Positions 41,836 through 51,820 are shown, counted from the stretch's first letter. The stretch: 64,000 nucleotides of DNA from Parvibaculaceae bacterium Mf 1.05b.01 (GCA_000509225.1 BAOK01000001.1:2278914-2342913), one strand, 5' to 3'. Notes: a model not told the origin generated them from the letters alone. Made by a program: numbers and translations.

Positions 41836-43365
41836 TTAGTCCATCACAATCTCAAAGATGGAGGTGGTTCCGCTCACCTCGTTGGCGACCGCAAGCAGGT
41901 CTTTCCCGTTCGGGGATTGCGCTGCCGGAATGAAGGCCATGCCTTCAGGGCCGAGGTCACCGGCCTTACCTGCTTCTGCATTCCCGGAGAAGTCACGATT
42001 ATTGTGATAGCCGAGAAATTCTGAATTGGCTGGGTCGCTCACGTCATAGGCCATAACACCGCCAACCCGTTCAAGACCGATAAAGGCAATTGTCCTGCCA
42101 TCAATCTCTCCGACTGTCAGCGCTTCGGGTTCCGGCCCCTTGTCGTCAGAGCGACTATCGCCCTTGTCATTCTCATCATTGGTGGCGTTGAAATCGCGCC
42201 CTAAACGCGCAGCTGTAATGCGCTCAAACTGATCTGCAGAATCAAACACCAACTCGCCCGATGTCGACCAGATTGAAAAAGACCGGGCACCGTAGGAATA
42301 AATGACATCATGGTCGCCATCCCCATCGGTATCTCCCATGCTTGTCGTTGTTTTCAGACGGCCGAGGTTTCCGTTTTCCTGCAGTTCGGCTGCGTTTGGA
42401 AAAACGGATGGGTCCAGTGTGAGCTTTGCGACCCGCGTCTCTTCCGACCAGCCATCATAGTCCTTTGCGTCGCCTTCATTGGCGGTGATGAGGTAAGTCT
42501 TGCCGTCTGATTGGAAAGAGACGATGGAGTCCGGCTGGTACATGCCCTTCACAGGCCAAGTCTGGATGTTCGTGCCGCCATCCTTGTTGGATGCGTCAAA
42601 AGGCACCTGCGAATGATCTTTGTAGCCAAGTGCTAGAAGTTCGGTGACCTCGGCCTTGGTTACATCAATAACAGCGATGCCATTGTTTTCCTGCAGCGTG
42701 ACATAGGCCGTCAACCCATCGGCCGAGACAGCAATATATTCCGGCTCCACATCCGCTGCGACAGAACTTCCTGGCTTCACAATCCGCATGCCGTCAGGCA
42801 CTGAGTCAAAACGGGAAAAGTCTGCCGTGCGTACCGTCATGTCGGCCACGGCGATCACGCTGACCGCGCCTTCCGGATCATTGCTGTAATCGTCTGAGGG
42901 CTCTCCCTCATTTGCAACAAGTGCATAGGCGCCATCAGGTGTGAATGTCACCATGTCAGGGTTTGCGCCGACAGAGACCGACCCTTTTTCATTGCCGTCG
43001 AGATCGAAGAACACGACCTTGCCCAAGTCTTGTTTTGATTGTCCCACCACGGCGACGGCGACAAGGTCACCCTGCACTGCGACGGAATTCACCCCATTTC
43101 CCGGCCCACGTGTCGACAATGTGCTGATCTTGGTCGGCCTTGTCGGATCAGAGATGTCCAGAACATCTACTTCTCCCGCATCCGCGTTGACGACATAGAG
43201 CCGCTGGACAGAAGGGGCATAGACAACAATCTCAGCAGCGCCTTCGTCAAACACACCGGTTTCATAGGTGGAAAGATGGTTGAAAGTCAGCCTGTCCTCG
43301 CCCCAGGCAGGGCTGCTCATCAGTGCTGCGCCTGCGAGTAGGGCGGCAGATGAAAATGCACGCAT
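41836..43365 (-). CDS. Choice-of-anchor I family exported beta-propeller protein
   Basis: A 509-residue exported protein. The signal peptide is MRAFSSAALLAGAALMSSPAWG, cut near 22. The mature protein is made of repeats such as RLYVVNADAGEVDVLDISDP, GAYALVANEGEPSDDY, GLTAYVTLQENNGIAVIDV and LLAVANEVSGTTSIFEI, each a beta-propeller blade. This matches the choice-of-anchor I (alkaline-phosphatase-associated, esterase-like) family. It ends without a visible C-terminal anchor. The role is probably in phosphate or cell-surface metabolism; this is inference. An in-frame start at 43419 is less likely. Confidence 0.82.
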   Translation of the reverse strand: MRAFSSAALLAGAALMSSPAWGEDRLTFNHLSTYETGVFDEGAAEIVVYAPSVQRLYVVNADAGEVDVLDISDPTRPTKISTLSTRGPGNGVNSVAVQGDLVAVAVVGQSKQDLGKVVFFDLDGNEKGSVSVGANPDMVTFTPDGAYALVANEGEPSDDYSNDPEGAVSVIAVADMTVRTADFSRFDSVPDGMRIVKPGSSVAADVEPEYIAVSADGLTAYVTLQENNGIAVIDVTKAEVTELLALGYKDHSQVPFDASNKDGGTNIQTWPVKGMYQPDSIVSFQSDGKTYLITANEGDAKDYDGWSEETRVAKLTLDPSVFPNAAELQENGNLGRLKTTTSMGDTDGDGDHDVIYSYGARSFSIWSTSGELVFDSADQFERITAARLGRDFNATNDENDKGDSRSDDKGPEPEALTVGEIDGRTIAFIGLERVGGVMAYDVSDPANSEFLGYHNNRDFSGNAEAGKAGDLGPEGMAFIPAAQSPNGKDLLAVANEVSGTTSIFEIVMD

Positions 43366-43542
43366 TCGAATTATCCTCGTCCTTGGGTCTTTGACTGTCT
43401 CTTCGCGAACCCTAGGCAAGTTTATTAACCCTGCGTGCGAAACTTATGTGACGCTTGGTCCCAAATTCTGGCCCGATGGCAAAACATTAAGCGGGCCTTA
43501 ACATCCCCTTGGCAGTCTAGATATTCCTATCTGGAGAGCCGC

Positions 43543-44733
43543 ATGGGCCAAGATGACAAATCGGCAGGCAACAATGCTGCGCCGCTCGCTGCAGATGCCG
43601 CTGCCCGTTTAGATGACAAACTGGCCGCTGCGGCCGCCCTTGGCGCGCTTACGGAAGGTGCGGAACTGGCGGAGGAAGATCGACGCCAGGCACACGATAT
43701 ACTTGCCATTCTCAGCACGGATGCAGAGCAGCAGGTTAGAGCATCTGTTGCGCGCACCATCGCCGAATATCCTTTCCTGCCACCTTCCGTCGCAGAGCAG
43801 CTGGCCGCCGATATATCTGATGTTGCCGGCCCGATTCTGGAGAAATCGCCGGTTCTAACCGACGCATTTCTGGTTGAGCTCATTGAAAGCGGTGCGGCCG
43901 ACGAGCAAGCTCAAATCAGCATTGCGACGCGACATGATCTCACAGAAGCCGTGTCGGGCCCCTTGTTAAAGACCGGCAAACGCCGCGCGGTTGAGACGGT
44001 CCTCTCCAACACAAGCGCCAAAATTAGCGACGAGGGATATGGTGCTCTCTTTGCACGGGATGACCTGGATGGACGCATGCTCACTCTGGTGTCCGCCCGA
44101 CAGGGGCTGAGCGCTCCGGTGGTGGCTCAATGCCACAAGATCATTCTGACGGATCGCTTTGATCGCGCGATTGGGATGACGGTTCGGCAAACTCTCATCG
44201 AGGCCCATGCACTACCGCCGCAAATGGCCGATGCCATCGTCAATGCGGCGATGGAAGATGCCCTGTCTCGCTCGGCGGCAAATGCGGATGCAACGTCTGA
44301 AGAACTGGTCAGTCTTGCAGCTACGCTCAATAGCCACAACGACCTGACACCTTCTCTCCTGCTGCGCATGACATGTGGTGGTTCGCTGGACTTTCCAATG
44401 GCCGCGTTCCATATCCTCACCAACCGTACCTATGATGAGGTGGCACGTGCTTTTCGTAGCGCTGGCACCGACGTCCTCGGCGAGCTCTATCGAGAGAGTG
44501 GACTTCCACCCTATTTTCGTTTTGCCCTTGTCGCTGCGATAAAACGCATTGCTCAAGAGCAGCAGAAACCTACTAACGGCACCCCTGACAAACCTGTTCA
44601 GGATATCATCCGCGAAATTGTCGGCTTCTACAGAGGCATTGCGCCAACCAGTCTTGACCAGGTGATCGTCCGCCTTTGTCATGAGGCGACACGATGGTCT
44701 GAAGACGATAGCGCTGCTCCGTCTTCAGCCTAA
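43543..44733 (+). CDS. DUF2336 domain-containing protein
   Basis: A 396-residue cytosolic protein with HEAT-like alpha repeats, as in DUF2336: ILAILSTDAEQQVRASVARTIAEYPFLPPSVAEQLAADISD (key part EQQVRASVARTIAEYP) near 55-85, and GPILEKSPVLTDAFLVELIE near 95. The second half keeps the pattern up to SLDQVIVRLCHEA. The first 30 residues are Ala-rich and probably flexible. Function is unknown. The start follows GGAGAGCCGC. It is divergent from the propeller gene and convergent with the SDR gene. Confidence 0.85.
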   Translation: MGQDDKSAGNNAAPLAADAAARLDDKLAAAAALGALTEGAELAEEDRRQAHDILAILSTDAEQQVRASVARTIAEYPFLPPSVAEQLAADISDVAGPILEKSPVLTDAFLVELIESGAADEQAQISIATRHDLTEAVSGPLLKTGKRRAVETVLSNTSAKISDEGYGALFARDDLDGRMLTLVSARQGLSAPVVAQCHKIILTDRFDRAIGMTVRQTLIEAHALPPQMADAIVNAAMEDALSRSAANADATSEELVSLAATLNSHNDLTPSLLLRMTCGGSLDFPMAAFHILTNRTYDEVARAFRSAGTDVLGELYRESGLPPYFRFALVAAIKRIAQEQQKPTNGTPDKPVQDIIREIVGFYRGIAPTSLDQVIVRLCHEATRWSEDDSAAPSSA

Positions 44734-44744
44734 CCGTCAAAATC

Positions 44745-45515
44745 CTAGAAGTTCACCCTGGTGGTATAGGCGCCATCGACCACCATGTTGATGCCCGTGG
44801 TGAAGCTCGACCGGGGCGATGAGAGAAAGACTGTTGCATTGGCAATGTCTTCGGGCGCTGCCATTCGACCCATCGGGTTGTTCGACATGGCGTCTTTGTA
44901 AACATCGGGCATATTTTCTTCGATCATGTGCCAGACACCGCCTTTGAAATAGACCGTACCAGGCGACACCACATTGCAGCGTACATGCTTGTCCGCATAT
45001 TGCTTCGCAAACCCCTTGGCGACATGAATGAGCGCTGCCTTCATCGCCCCATAAGCATTGGGGTGACTTGTCTCTGCAGCAGACACGGATGAAATGATGA
45101 CGATAGAGGCATCCCCGCCCGCTGCGGCCGATTTTTCGAGATGAGGGAGAGCTGCGGTGATGGAACGCTGCGCACCCATGACATCCACATCAAAGCCTGC
45201 CTGCCAGTTCGCTTCTTCATTTCCAGCACTCAAGGCACTGGCGTTGGAGATCAGAATATCGATCCCGCCGAGATCCTTAGCCGCTTCGCCGACCCAGGCC
45301 TGAAGTGCCGGTCCATCGGCTATATCGACGGACTTGCCAAACGCGTTAACACCTTTGCTTTTCAGTGCCGATACGGCCTCATCAATCTGTTCCTGGTTGC
45401 GAGCGCAAATGGCGACATTGGCGCCTTCGTCTGCCAACAGGTCGGTGATTGCGCGCCCGATACCGCGGGTTCCGCCCAATATCACCGCGCGCTTACCTTT
45501 AAGTCCTAGATCCAT
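44745..45515 (-). CDS. Short-chain dehydrogenase/reductase
   Basis: A 256-residue NAD(P)-dependent oxidoreductase. The cofactor motif is GGTRGIGRAI near 14, the ISNAS variant of NNAG is near 90, catalytic Ser is in IVIISSVSAAE near 140, and the Tyr and Lys are in NAYGAMKAAL near 155-159. SPGTVYFKGGVW follows. It is convergent with the DUF2336 gene and divergent from the acyl-CoA dehydrogenase genes, so it may act in the same lipid or steroid route. Substrate unknown. Confidence 0.95.
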   Translation of the reverse strand: MDLGLKGKRAVILGGTRGIGRAITDLLADEGANVAICARNQEQIDEAVSALKSKGVNAFGKSVDIADGPALQAWVGEAAKDLGGIDILISNASALSAGNEEANWQAGFDVDVMGAQRSITAALPHLEKSAAAGGDASIVIISSVSAAETSHPNAYGAMKAALIHVAKGFAKQYADKHVRCNVVSPGTVYFKGGVWHMIEENMPDVYKDAMSNNPMGRMAAPEDIANATVFLSSPRSSFTTGINMVVDGAYTTRVNF

Positions 45516-45685
45516 TTTGACATCTCCTCCGGGTTCATGTTGCCCGCACTCTATCTGTTTGACGCAAGGGCAGAAAGGCGAAAGGGCAGCGTCGATACTG
45601 CTTCTTTGGTGTCTTCGCTCTTGTGCGCTAGACTTCTGTCAAAAGAGGCCAAAGCGCCCCGACGCAAACGGAGGAGATGAGATCC

Positions 45686-46891
45686 ATGGATCTGGCAATG
45701 AAACCCGAAGAAGCTGCCTTTCGTGATGAAGTGCGGGCCTTTCTCGATGAGAAACTCACCGACCAGTTGAAAGCACATGCTCGGCTCACCAGCGGCATCC
45801 TGACAGATCATCCTTTGCGGGTTGAATGGCTGAAAACGCTGAATGCTCAAGGTTGGGCAGCACCAAGCTGGCCAAAAGAGTTTGGTGGCACAGGCTGGAC
45901 CGTGATGCAGAAGTTTATCTTCGCGTCCGAGTGTGCCGCCGCTGGTGCACCGGGGGTGAGCTCCATGGGTCTTTCCATGGTTGGGCCGACGCTGATGGGT
46001 CACGGCACCGATGAGCAGCGCGCGAAATATCTTCCAAAGATTCTCGATGGCACGCATTGGTGGTGCCAGGGCTATTCCGAACCTGGCTCGGGTTCTGACC
46101 TTGCGTCACTGCAAACCAAAGCTGTTTCGGATGGCGACGACTATATTATCAATGGCACGAAGATCTGGACGACCGGCGCGCATTTCGCGAACCACATGTT
46201 CTGCCTTGTGCGCACCAGCAGCGAAGGCAAAAAGCAGGAAGGTATTTCCTTCATCGTCTTCCCGATGGACCTGCCAGGCATTTCGGTTGAGCCGATCATC
46301 ACCATTTCAGGTGACCATGAAGTCAATCAAGTGTTCTTTGATGATGTGCGGGTGCCCAAAGCCAACCGCATCGGTGAAGAAAACAATGGCTGGACGGTCG
46401 CCAAATATCTGTTGGAATTTGAGCGGGGCGGCTCTGCCCATGGCGCGAACCTTCGCAATGCGCTCAACCGCCTGAAAAACATTGCAGGCCAGGAAGTATC
46501 AGATGGCGAGGGTGCCCTGATTGATGATCCAACCTTCCGTCGCAAAGTTGATGAGGCGGAAGTTGAAGTGACGGCAGTCGAATTTACAGAACACCGGATT
46601 ATGTCTTCGCTTTCATCGGGCCAGAACCCGGGTGCGGCGGCGTCCATGATCAAGCTGCGCGGCTCCACCATGACGCAAACCATCACTGAACTCGGCGTGG
46701 AAGCAATTTCCCACTACATCGCACCTCATGTGATGGAAGCCCGGACCTGGGGCTCCAATGTTGCACCGGTTGGACCGGACCATACATTGATGGTTGTGCC
46801 GAAATATATGAACGGACGGGCCAATACGATCTTTGGTGGGTCTAACGAAGTTCAACGTAACATTATGGCGAAGGCCGTTCTCGGCCTTTAG
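45686..46891 (+). CDS. Acyl-CoA dehydrogenase (first of tandem pair)
   Basis: A 401-residue FAD enzyme for alpha,beta-desaturation of acyl-CoAs. The N-terminal helical domain starts MKPEEAAFRDEVRAFLDEKL. The FAD/substrate block YSEPGSGSDLASLQTKA is near 130, INGTKIWTTGAHFANHMFCLVR follows (key part GTKIWTTGAHFA), and IFGGSNEVQRNIMAKAVLGL closes the chain. It is FadE-like in length. The start at 45686 is chosen because GGAGGAG at 45670-45676 is at ideal distance; ATG at 45677 is too close. It shares long identical blocks with the next gene. Confidence 0.95.
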   Translation: MDLAMKPEEAAFRDEVRAFLDEKLTDQLKAHARLTSGILTDHPLRVEWLKTLNAQGWAAPSWPKEFGGTGWTVMQKFIFASECAAAGAPGVSSMGLSMVGPTLMGHGTDEQRAKYLPKILDGTHWWCQGYSEPGSGSDLASLQTKAVSDGDDYIINGTKIWTTGAHFANHMFCLVRTSSEGKKQEGISFIVFPMDLPGISVEPIITISGDHEVNQVFFDDVRVPKANRIGEENNGWTVAKYLLEFERGGSAHGANLRNALNRLKNIAGQEVSDGEGALIDDPTFRRKVDEAEVEVTAVEFTEHRIMSSLSSGQNPGAAASMIKLRGSTMTQTITELGVEAISHYIAPHVMEARTWGSNVAPVGPDHTLMVVPKYMNGRANTIFGGSNEVQRNIMAKAVLGL

Positions 46892-46902
46892 CTCTTTGCA
46901 TG

Positions 46903-46965
46903 TCGCGTTTCCGGACGAAAAACCGCCAAGTCTGATTTTGGCACTTTGCTCTGGAAACGCTTTCG
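46903..46965. repeat. Dispersed intergenic repeat, copy A
   Basis: TCGCGTTTCCGGACGAA begins a 23-bp block (46903-46925) that recurs at 62700-62722 with one mismatch. A second block, TCTGGAAACGCT-N-TCG (46950-46965), recurs at 62735-62750. The two blocks are imperfect inverse complements (GCGTTTCCGGA with TCTGGAAACGC). Confidence 0.75.
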
Positions 46966-46982
46966 ACTTAAGGAGAAGCTCG

Positions 46983-48185
46983 ATGGACCTTGCGCTCGCG
47001 CCTGAGGATGCCGCTTTTCGCGATGAAGTTCGTGCGTTTCTCGATGAAACGCTGACGGAGAGCATGCGGGAAGCCGGGCGGCTCACCACCAGTGTCTTTA
47101 CCGACTATCATGACAATATGCCCTGGCATAAAGCGTTGCATGCCAAGGGTTGGGTTGCACCGAGCTGGCCGAAAGAATATGGCGGCACCGGGTGGACTGA
47201 CATGCAGAAATATATTTTCGCGTCGGAATGTGCGCGAGCAGAAACGCCCCACATCGCGCCTATGGGTCTTCGCATGTGTGGGCCGGTCTTGATGAAATAT
47301 GGCACGCAACAGCAGAAGGACTTTTATCTCCCTCGGATGTTGTCCGGTGAAGACTATTGGTGTCAGGGCTATTCCGAGCCGGGCTCAGGCTCTGACCTTG
47401 CGTCGCTGCAATGCAAGGCAGTGCGGGATGGGGACGATTATGTCATCAACGGCACCAAGATCTGGACGACCCACGCCCAGTTCGCCAACCGCATGTTCTG
47501 CCTTGTCCGGACAGACGGCTCTGGCAAGCCGCAGCAGGGCATTACCTTCATCCTGATCGACATGGATACACCGGGCATCAAGGTGGAGCCGATCATCACC
47601 ATGGCGGGCGACCATGAAGTAAACCAGGTGTTCTTTGATGATGTCCGCGTGCCTGTTGCAAACCGCGTCGGCGAAGAGAATGACGGCTGGACGGTCGCCA
47701 AATATCTGCTGGAATTCGAACGCGGTGGCTCTTCCGCGCCGGGGCTTGAAATTGGCGCTCAAAAGGTGCGCGCTCTTGCCTCCAAAGAAGCGACCGGAAA
47801 TGGCGCCACGCTCATGGACGACCCGGCTTTCGCGGCCAAGCTTGCCGACACCGAGATTGCCATCAAGGCTTTGGAGATCACGGAACACCGCATTCTGTCT
47901 GCCATGTCATCGGGGCAAAACCCGGGACCTGCCTCCTCCATGCTGAAAACCTGTGGCACGGAGATGCGTCAACGCATCGACGAGCTGGCCGTTGAGGCAA
48001 TCCAGCATTACGCGACACCAGACCAGAAAGATGCGCGCATGACCGGGTCCAATGTGGAACCCATCGGTCCTGCGGACGCTATGACGGCGGTGCCGGCTTA
48101 CCTCAATAACCGCGCAGGCTCCATCTATGGCGGTTCCAATGAGGTTCAGCGCAACATCATGGCGAAGCTGGTGTTGGGGCTTTAG
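46983..48185 (+). CDS. Acyl-CoA dehydrogenase (second of tandem pair)
   Basis: A 400-residue paralogue of the previous gene. The same blocks are present: YSEPGSGSDLASLQCKA near 130, INGTKIWTTHAQFANRMFC, MAGDHEVNQVFFDDVRVP near 215, and IYGGSNEVQRNIMAKLVLGL at the end. The proteins differ mainly around 240-290 and 345-375, so they may form a heteromer or act on different chain lengths or steroid side chains. The ATG at 46983 is aligned to the paralogue; the 50-codon open extension upstream covers a dispersed repeat and is not coding. Confidence 0.95.
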   Translation: MDLALAPEDAAFRDEVRAFLDETLTESMREAGRLTTSVFTDYHDNMPWHKALHAKGWVAPSWPKEYGGTGWTDMQKYIFASECARAETPHIAPMGLRMCGPVLMKYGTQQQKDFYLPRMLSGEDYWCQGYSEPGSGSDLASLQCKAVRDGDDYVINGTKIWTTHAQFANRMFCLVRTDGSGKPQQGITFILIDMDTPGIKVEPIITMAGDHEVNQVFFDDVRVPVANRVGEENDGWTVAKYLLEFERGGSSAPGLEIGAQKVRALASKEATGNGATLMDDPAFAAKLADTEIAIKALEITEHRILSAMSSGQNPGPASSMLKTCGTEMRQRIDELAVEAIQHYATPDQKDARMTGSNVEPIGPADAMTAVPAYLNNRAGSIYGGSNEVQRNIMAKLVLGL

Positions 48186-48245
48186 GCATTGTTATCGGCT
48201 GGCGTCAATCCCATCTAAAGCAGAGCACAGCTGACTTGGGAGGGA

Positions 48246-49238
48246 ATGATGCAGACGAAAACACTCGGAAAAGACAAAGCCGCCTTCACAGTCTCCGCGC
48301 AGGGACTTGGCTGTATGGGCATGTCCCAGTCCTATGGTGAGGCTGATCAGGCAGAGGCAGAAGCCACGCTTCTCCGAGCCGTTGATCTGGGCATTACCCT
48401 TTTCGATACGGCCGATGCCTATGGCCGTGGACATAATGAGGATTTGGTCGGTCGCGTTTTAGCTCCCCATCGCGACAAGGTGGCGCTTGCAACTAAATTC
48501 GCTTTTGTTGTGGGCGCAGATGGCAAACCAGGCATCTGTTGCACGCCGGAGCATGTGAAAGAAGCCTGCGATGCAAGCCTGACGCGATTGGGAACCGACC
48601 ATATCGATCTCTATTACATGCACCGTCTTGATCCCAATGTTCCGATTGAGGAGACCGTGGGCGCCATGGCGGAGCTCGTGACCGAAGGCAAGATCCGCTA
48701 TCTCGGTCTCTCTGAAGTCTCTGCCAATACCATTCGCAAAGCTCAGTCTGTCCATCCGATCACGGCGATCCAGTCTGAATATTCTCTTTGGACCCGTGAG
48801 GTGGAAGATGCTGTGTTGCCAACCTGCCGCGAGCTTGGGATTGGGTTCGTCCCTTTTTCTCCCCTTGGACGCGGCTTTCTGACAGGTAAGCTCGCGAAAG
48901 ACGATGTCGGCAAGGGTGATATGCGCAAAGGTTTGCCACGGTTTCAGGGAGAGAATTTCGACCTTAACCTGGCACTGGTCCATGCCCTTGAGGAAATCGC
49001 GTCAGACAAAAGCGTGAATGCAGGTCAGGTGGCGCTTGCCTGGGTGATGGCCAAGGGGGGTGACATCGTGCCCATTCCAGGAACAAAACGCCGGACCTAC
49101 CTGGAGGAAAATATAGGGGCGGCTGACGTTGACCTCACGGCTGAAGACCTTGCCCGGATCGAAGAACTTTTTGCGCGTGGGGCCATCGCAGGCGACCGCT
49201 ATCCGGAGGCCATCATGTCAACTGTCGACAAGAGCTGA
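48246..49238 (+). CDS. Aldo/keto reductase (AKR13-like)
   Basis: A 330-residue (alpha/beta)8 reductase. The motif [19 protein letters not shown] near 20 is typical of the AKR13/IolS-like group. The tetrad is Asp and Tyr in LFDTADAYG near 54-59, Lys in LATKFAF near 84 and His in YYMHRLDPN near 123. [16 protein letters not shown] and [15 protein letters not shown] bind NADPH. It follows the second dehydrogenase gene by 60 bp. Start is one of two adjacent ATG codons (48246 or 48249). Confidence 0.93.
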   Translation: MMQTKTLGKDKAAFTVSAQGLGCMGMSQSYGEADQAEAEATLLRAVDLGITLFDTADAYGRGHNEDLVGRVLAPHRDKVALATKFAFVVGADGKPGICCTPEHVKEACDASLTRLGTDHIDLYYMHRLDPNVPIEETVGAMAELVTEGKIRYLGLSEVSANTIRKAQSVHPITAIQSEYSLWTREVEDAVLPTCRELGIGFVPFSPLGRGFLTGKLAKDDVGKGDMRKGLPRFQGENFDLNLALVHALEEIASDKSVNAGQVALAWVMAKGGDIVPIPGTKRRTYLEENIGAADVDLTAEDLARIEELFARGAIAGDRYPEAIMSTVDKS

Positions 49239-49679
49239 TTAGACTTTTCTCGCGATCAGCAGTGTTGTGGTTTGTGTGAAGACCGTTTCGCCGTCCTGGT
49301 TTTCCAGAATGTGGCGGTTTTTCACAATGCCACGGTCGGGTTTGGAAGAACTTGGTTTTGTGTCGATGCATTCGATGGAGAGCGAGAGAATATCGCCCAG
49401 CTTCGCCGCTTTGTGGAACCGCACTTCGTCATATCCGAGCGCGCCGAGCACGGCGGTTTCGTGGGGCAAGCCCTGGGCGAGGCGCAGCACAACACTTTGA
49501 ATGTGTGAACCGCACGCCGTGAGCGTGCCATAGAGTGACTTCGCCGCGGCTTCTTTGTCCACATGAAAGGGCTGCGGGTCCCACTTTTCGGCAAACGAGA
49601 CGATTTCCTTTTCCGTCATGGTGTAGGTCGCCTCAATCGGCCAGCGTTCACCCACTTGGAAATCGTCAAAATACCGCAT
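49239..49679 (-). CDS. MaoC-like hotdog dehydratase
   Basis: A 146-residue hotdog protein of the R-specific enoyl-CoA hydratase group. The active-site motif, AEKWDPQPFHVDKEAA near 30-45, has the catalytic Asp and His, and GTLTACGSHIQSVVLRL follows. The hydrated product feeds thiolase-type chemistry. It is convergent with the aldo/keto reductase gene (stops adjacent) and lies downstream of the thiolase gene, separated by a terminator. MRYFDDFQVGERW at 49679 is the family start. Confidence 0.9.
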   Translation of the reverse strand: MRYFDDFQVGERWPIEATYTMTEKEIVSFAEKWDPQPFHVDKEAAAKSLYGTLTACGSHIQSVVLRLAQGLPHETAVLGALGYDEVRFHKAAKLGDILSLSIECIDTKPSSSKPDRGIVKNRHILENQDGETVFTQTTTLLIARKV

Positions 49680-49714
49680 GCGCCTCATCTCTCCTCTGTT
49701 TAGGCCACAATAGC

Positions 49715-49742
49715 AAAAGGCCGGGCGTGATGCCCGGCCTTT
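49715..49742 (-). terminator. Intrinsic terminator of the thiolase gene
   Basis: AAAGGCCGGGC (49716-49726) and GCCCGGCCTTT (49732-49742) form a strong stem around GTGAT; on the minus strand it is followed by TTTTGCTATTGT. It lies 24 bases after the thiolase stop, so thiolase and MaoC transcripts are largely separate. Confidence 0.85.
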
Positions 49743-49765
49743 CAAACTTCAGAAGCTGGAAACGC

Positions 49766-50968
49766 TTAGAAAATCTCGAAGAGACCTGCTGCGCCCATGC
49801 CGCCACCGATACACATGGTGACAACGCCCCATTTAACGTTCTGGCCTTCAGCTTTACGACGACGGCCTTCCAGCAGAATGTGACCAACGCAACGGGCGCC
49901 TGTCATGCCGAATGGGTGACCGATAGCGATGGAACCACCATTGACGTTGTACTTCTCAGGATCAATGCCGAGACGATCACGTGAGTAGAGGCACTGCGAT
50001 GCAAAGGCTTCGTTCAGTTCCCAAAGGTCGATATCGTCAACCTTGAGGCCTGCGCGTTCCAGAAGACGTGGCACAGCGAAAACAGGACCAATGCCCATTT
50101 CGTCTGGCTCACACCCAGCAACGGCGAAGCCGCGGAAGGCACCGAGTGGCTCAGCACCGCGTTTGGCTGCTTCACCAGCTTCCATGACAACAACAGCTGC
50201 TGCGCCATCGGAAAGCTGAGACGCGTTACCAGCCGTTACGAAGTTTCCTTCGCCACGTACTGGCTGCAGGCTCTGCAGACCTTCGAGGTTTGTCTGTGGA
50301 CGGTTGCACTCGTCTTTTGTGACTGTGTAGTCGACGATGCTTTCTTCCTTCGTTTCCCGATCAACCACTTTCATTTTGGTTTTCATTGGAACGATTTCGT
50401 CGTCGAACTTGCCGGCTTCCTGAGCCGCTGCAATGCGCTGCTGTGAGCGAAGTGCATATTCGTCCTGATAGTCGCGCTTAACGTCGTAGCGCTGCGCAAC
50501 GATGTCAGCTGTTTCGATCATTGGCATCCAAAGAGCTGGATACTGCTGCATCAGGCTTTCTTCGGTGATGTTGTTGGTGTTCATGCCACCCATGGAAACG
50601 AGCGAGATGCTTTCCACGCCAGCGCCAACAGCGATCGGCACACCATTGTTCACGACAGTGTTGGCTGCCATGGCAATGGTTTGAAGACCCGATGAGCAGA
50701 ACCGGTTGACGGTCGTGCCGGATGTGGTGACCGGGCAACCAGCTGCGAGAGCTGACAGACGGCCGACATTCATGCCGGTTGCGCCTTCTGGGTTACCACA
50801 GCCCATGATGACGTCTTCAACGTCACCAGGCTCAATGCCTGCGCGCTCAACAGCGTGCTTGATGGCGTGGCCGCCCATGGCAGAACCATGTGTGATGTTG
50901 AAACCACCGCGACCGGCTTTTGCCAGGCCGGTACGGGCGGTTGATACGATTACTGCTTCTCTAGACAT
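49766..50968 (-). CDS. Acetyl-CoA C-acyltransferase (thiolase)
   Basis: A 400-residue degradative-type thiolase that cleaves 3-ketoacyl-CoA. The nucleophilic Cys is in [18 protein letters not shown] near 91, the NEAFA motif near 318 and the His of [16 protein letters not shown] near 350 hold the substrate, and the second Cys is in [14 protein letters not shown] near 385. All are present. Codon use is even and highly adapted, suggesting strong expression. The ATG at 50968 ([14 protein letters not shown]) fits; one at 50989 is also open. It probably acts with the neighbouring dehydrogenases. Confidence 0.95.
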   Translation of the reverse strand: MSREAVIVSTARTGLAKAGRGGFNITHGSAMGGHAIKHAVERAGIEPGDVEDVIMGCGNPEGATGMNVGRLSALAAGCPVTTSGTTVNRFCSSGLQTIAMAANTVVNNGVPIAVGAGVESISLVSMGGMNTNNITEESLMQQYPALWMPMIETADIVAQRYDVKRDYQDEYALRSQQRIAAAQEAGKFDDEIVPMKTKMKVVDRETKEESIVDYTVTKDECNRPQTNLEGLQSLQPVRGEGNFVTAGNASQLSDGAAAVVVMEAGEAAKRGAEPLGAFRGFAVAGCEPDEMGIGPVFAVPRLLERAGLKVDDIDLWELNEAFASQCLYSRDRLGIDPEKYNVNGGSIAIGHPFGMTGARCVGHILLEGRRRKAEGQNVKWGVVTMCIGGGMGAAGLFEIF

Positions 50969-51361
50969 ATAGGTCTCCCTGCTTTGCAAACCTGTTTAGC
51001 AACTTTGTTTTGTCCCATTTAGCATCCGCTGATTTGGCACGTCTCATGCCAAAAAGCCAGCAACCGCATCTTTGTCGCTACGGAATGCGCCGCCAAAGGA
51101 CCAATTGGGCGGCACCATACCTGCCCTTGGGGGCAATTGGGAATCAATTTCGAACGGCAGTGTTTCACACCTGAACATTGGAAATTGGCCCCTGAGATCC
51201 TGGAGCATAGCAGCCTCTATTTCCCTGTTTTCTGCCGTTTTCTCCGCATCCGTCGCAAAGAAACCTCATTTCAGCCCCCGCTTTGCCCCGCCCTCTCCCT
51301 TCGTCAGCCCTATTCAACCTGCAGTTTGTTCATGGCGTGACAAACGAATCTGGAGAGCGAC
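50969..51361. other. 393-bp intergenic region upstream of thiolase
   Basis: No gene is supported; short open frames lack signals. It contains the promoter regions of two divergent genes. TTTGGCA (51033-51039) and TGCCAAA (51047-51053) are a perfect dyad, 65-85 bases before the thiolase start. The same sequence has GG and GC pairs 12 bases apart, as in sigma-54 promoters, but matches only partly. Confidence 0.45.
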
Positions 51362-51820
51362 ATGACAAAACGGCACAAAATGACCCTTAACGAGACCCTT
51401 GCATCTATCGGTGCAGCAGCTTTGTTGGTCATGGCTACATTGGGAATCGCAGCCGGCCTCACCAGCGCGCGGGCTGACCAAGCCGTCGGCCCGGACTCGG
51501 TGACGGTGCTTGTCGAATACTCACCGCTCTCGCAAGCCTATACGGACGATGCTGGCCGGTTCACCATGCCTGTCTATTTCTCCCGTGAAGCCACTGTGCT
51601 GACCGAAGAGGCTGACCTGGCGCTCGGCGCGCTGGCAGATGAAGCAGCGAGCTTTGCTGCGGTCGCAGTAACGGTCAGAAGTCAGGGTGATGATGACCAG
51701 GCGGTCGCGGTTTATGACGCCCTTTATGAATATGGTGTCCCCGCTCGCGTTATGGCGCTGGAACTGGACGAAGATGTTGTCGGTGACGCAGACGCCGATG
51801 TTCTCGCTTCCGCTATCTGA
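51362..51820 (+). CDS. Hypothetical exported or membrane-anchored protein
   Basis: A 152-residue protein with a basic N-terminus (MTKRHKMTLNETL) and a hydrophobic segment (IGAAALLVMATLGIAAGL, about 16-33), a signal peptide or anchor, with possible cleavage after ARA near 38. The rest is acidic (EYSPLSQAYTDDAGRF, then many Asp and Ala), with alternating beta/alpha character. No family is recognised. GGAGAGCGAC gives a good ribosome binding site. It stands alone between thiolase and the sulfatase. Confidence 0.65.
   Translation: MTKRHKMTLNETLASIGAAALLVMATLGIAAGLTSARADQAVGPDSVTVLVEYSPLSQAYTDDAGRFTMPVYFSREATVLTEEADLALGALADEAASFAAVAVTVRSQGDDDQAVAVYDALYEYGVPARVMALELDEDVVGDADADVLASAI

Noticed and set aside
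46833-46982. 50-codon extension of the second acyl-CoA dehydrogenase
   Set aside because: It covers the end of the previous gene and a dispersed repeat; the paralogue aligns from 46983.
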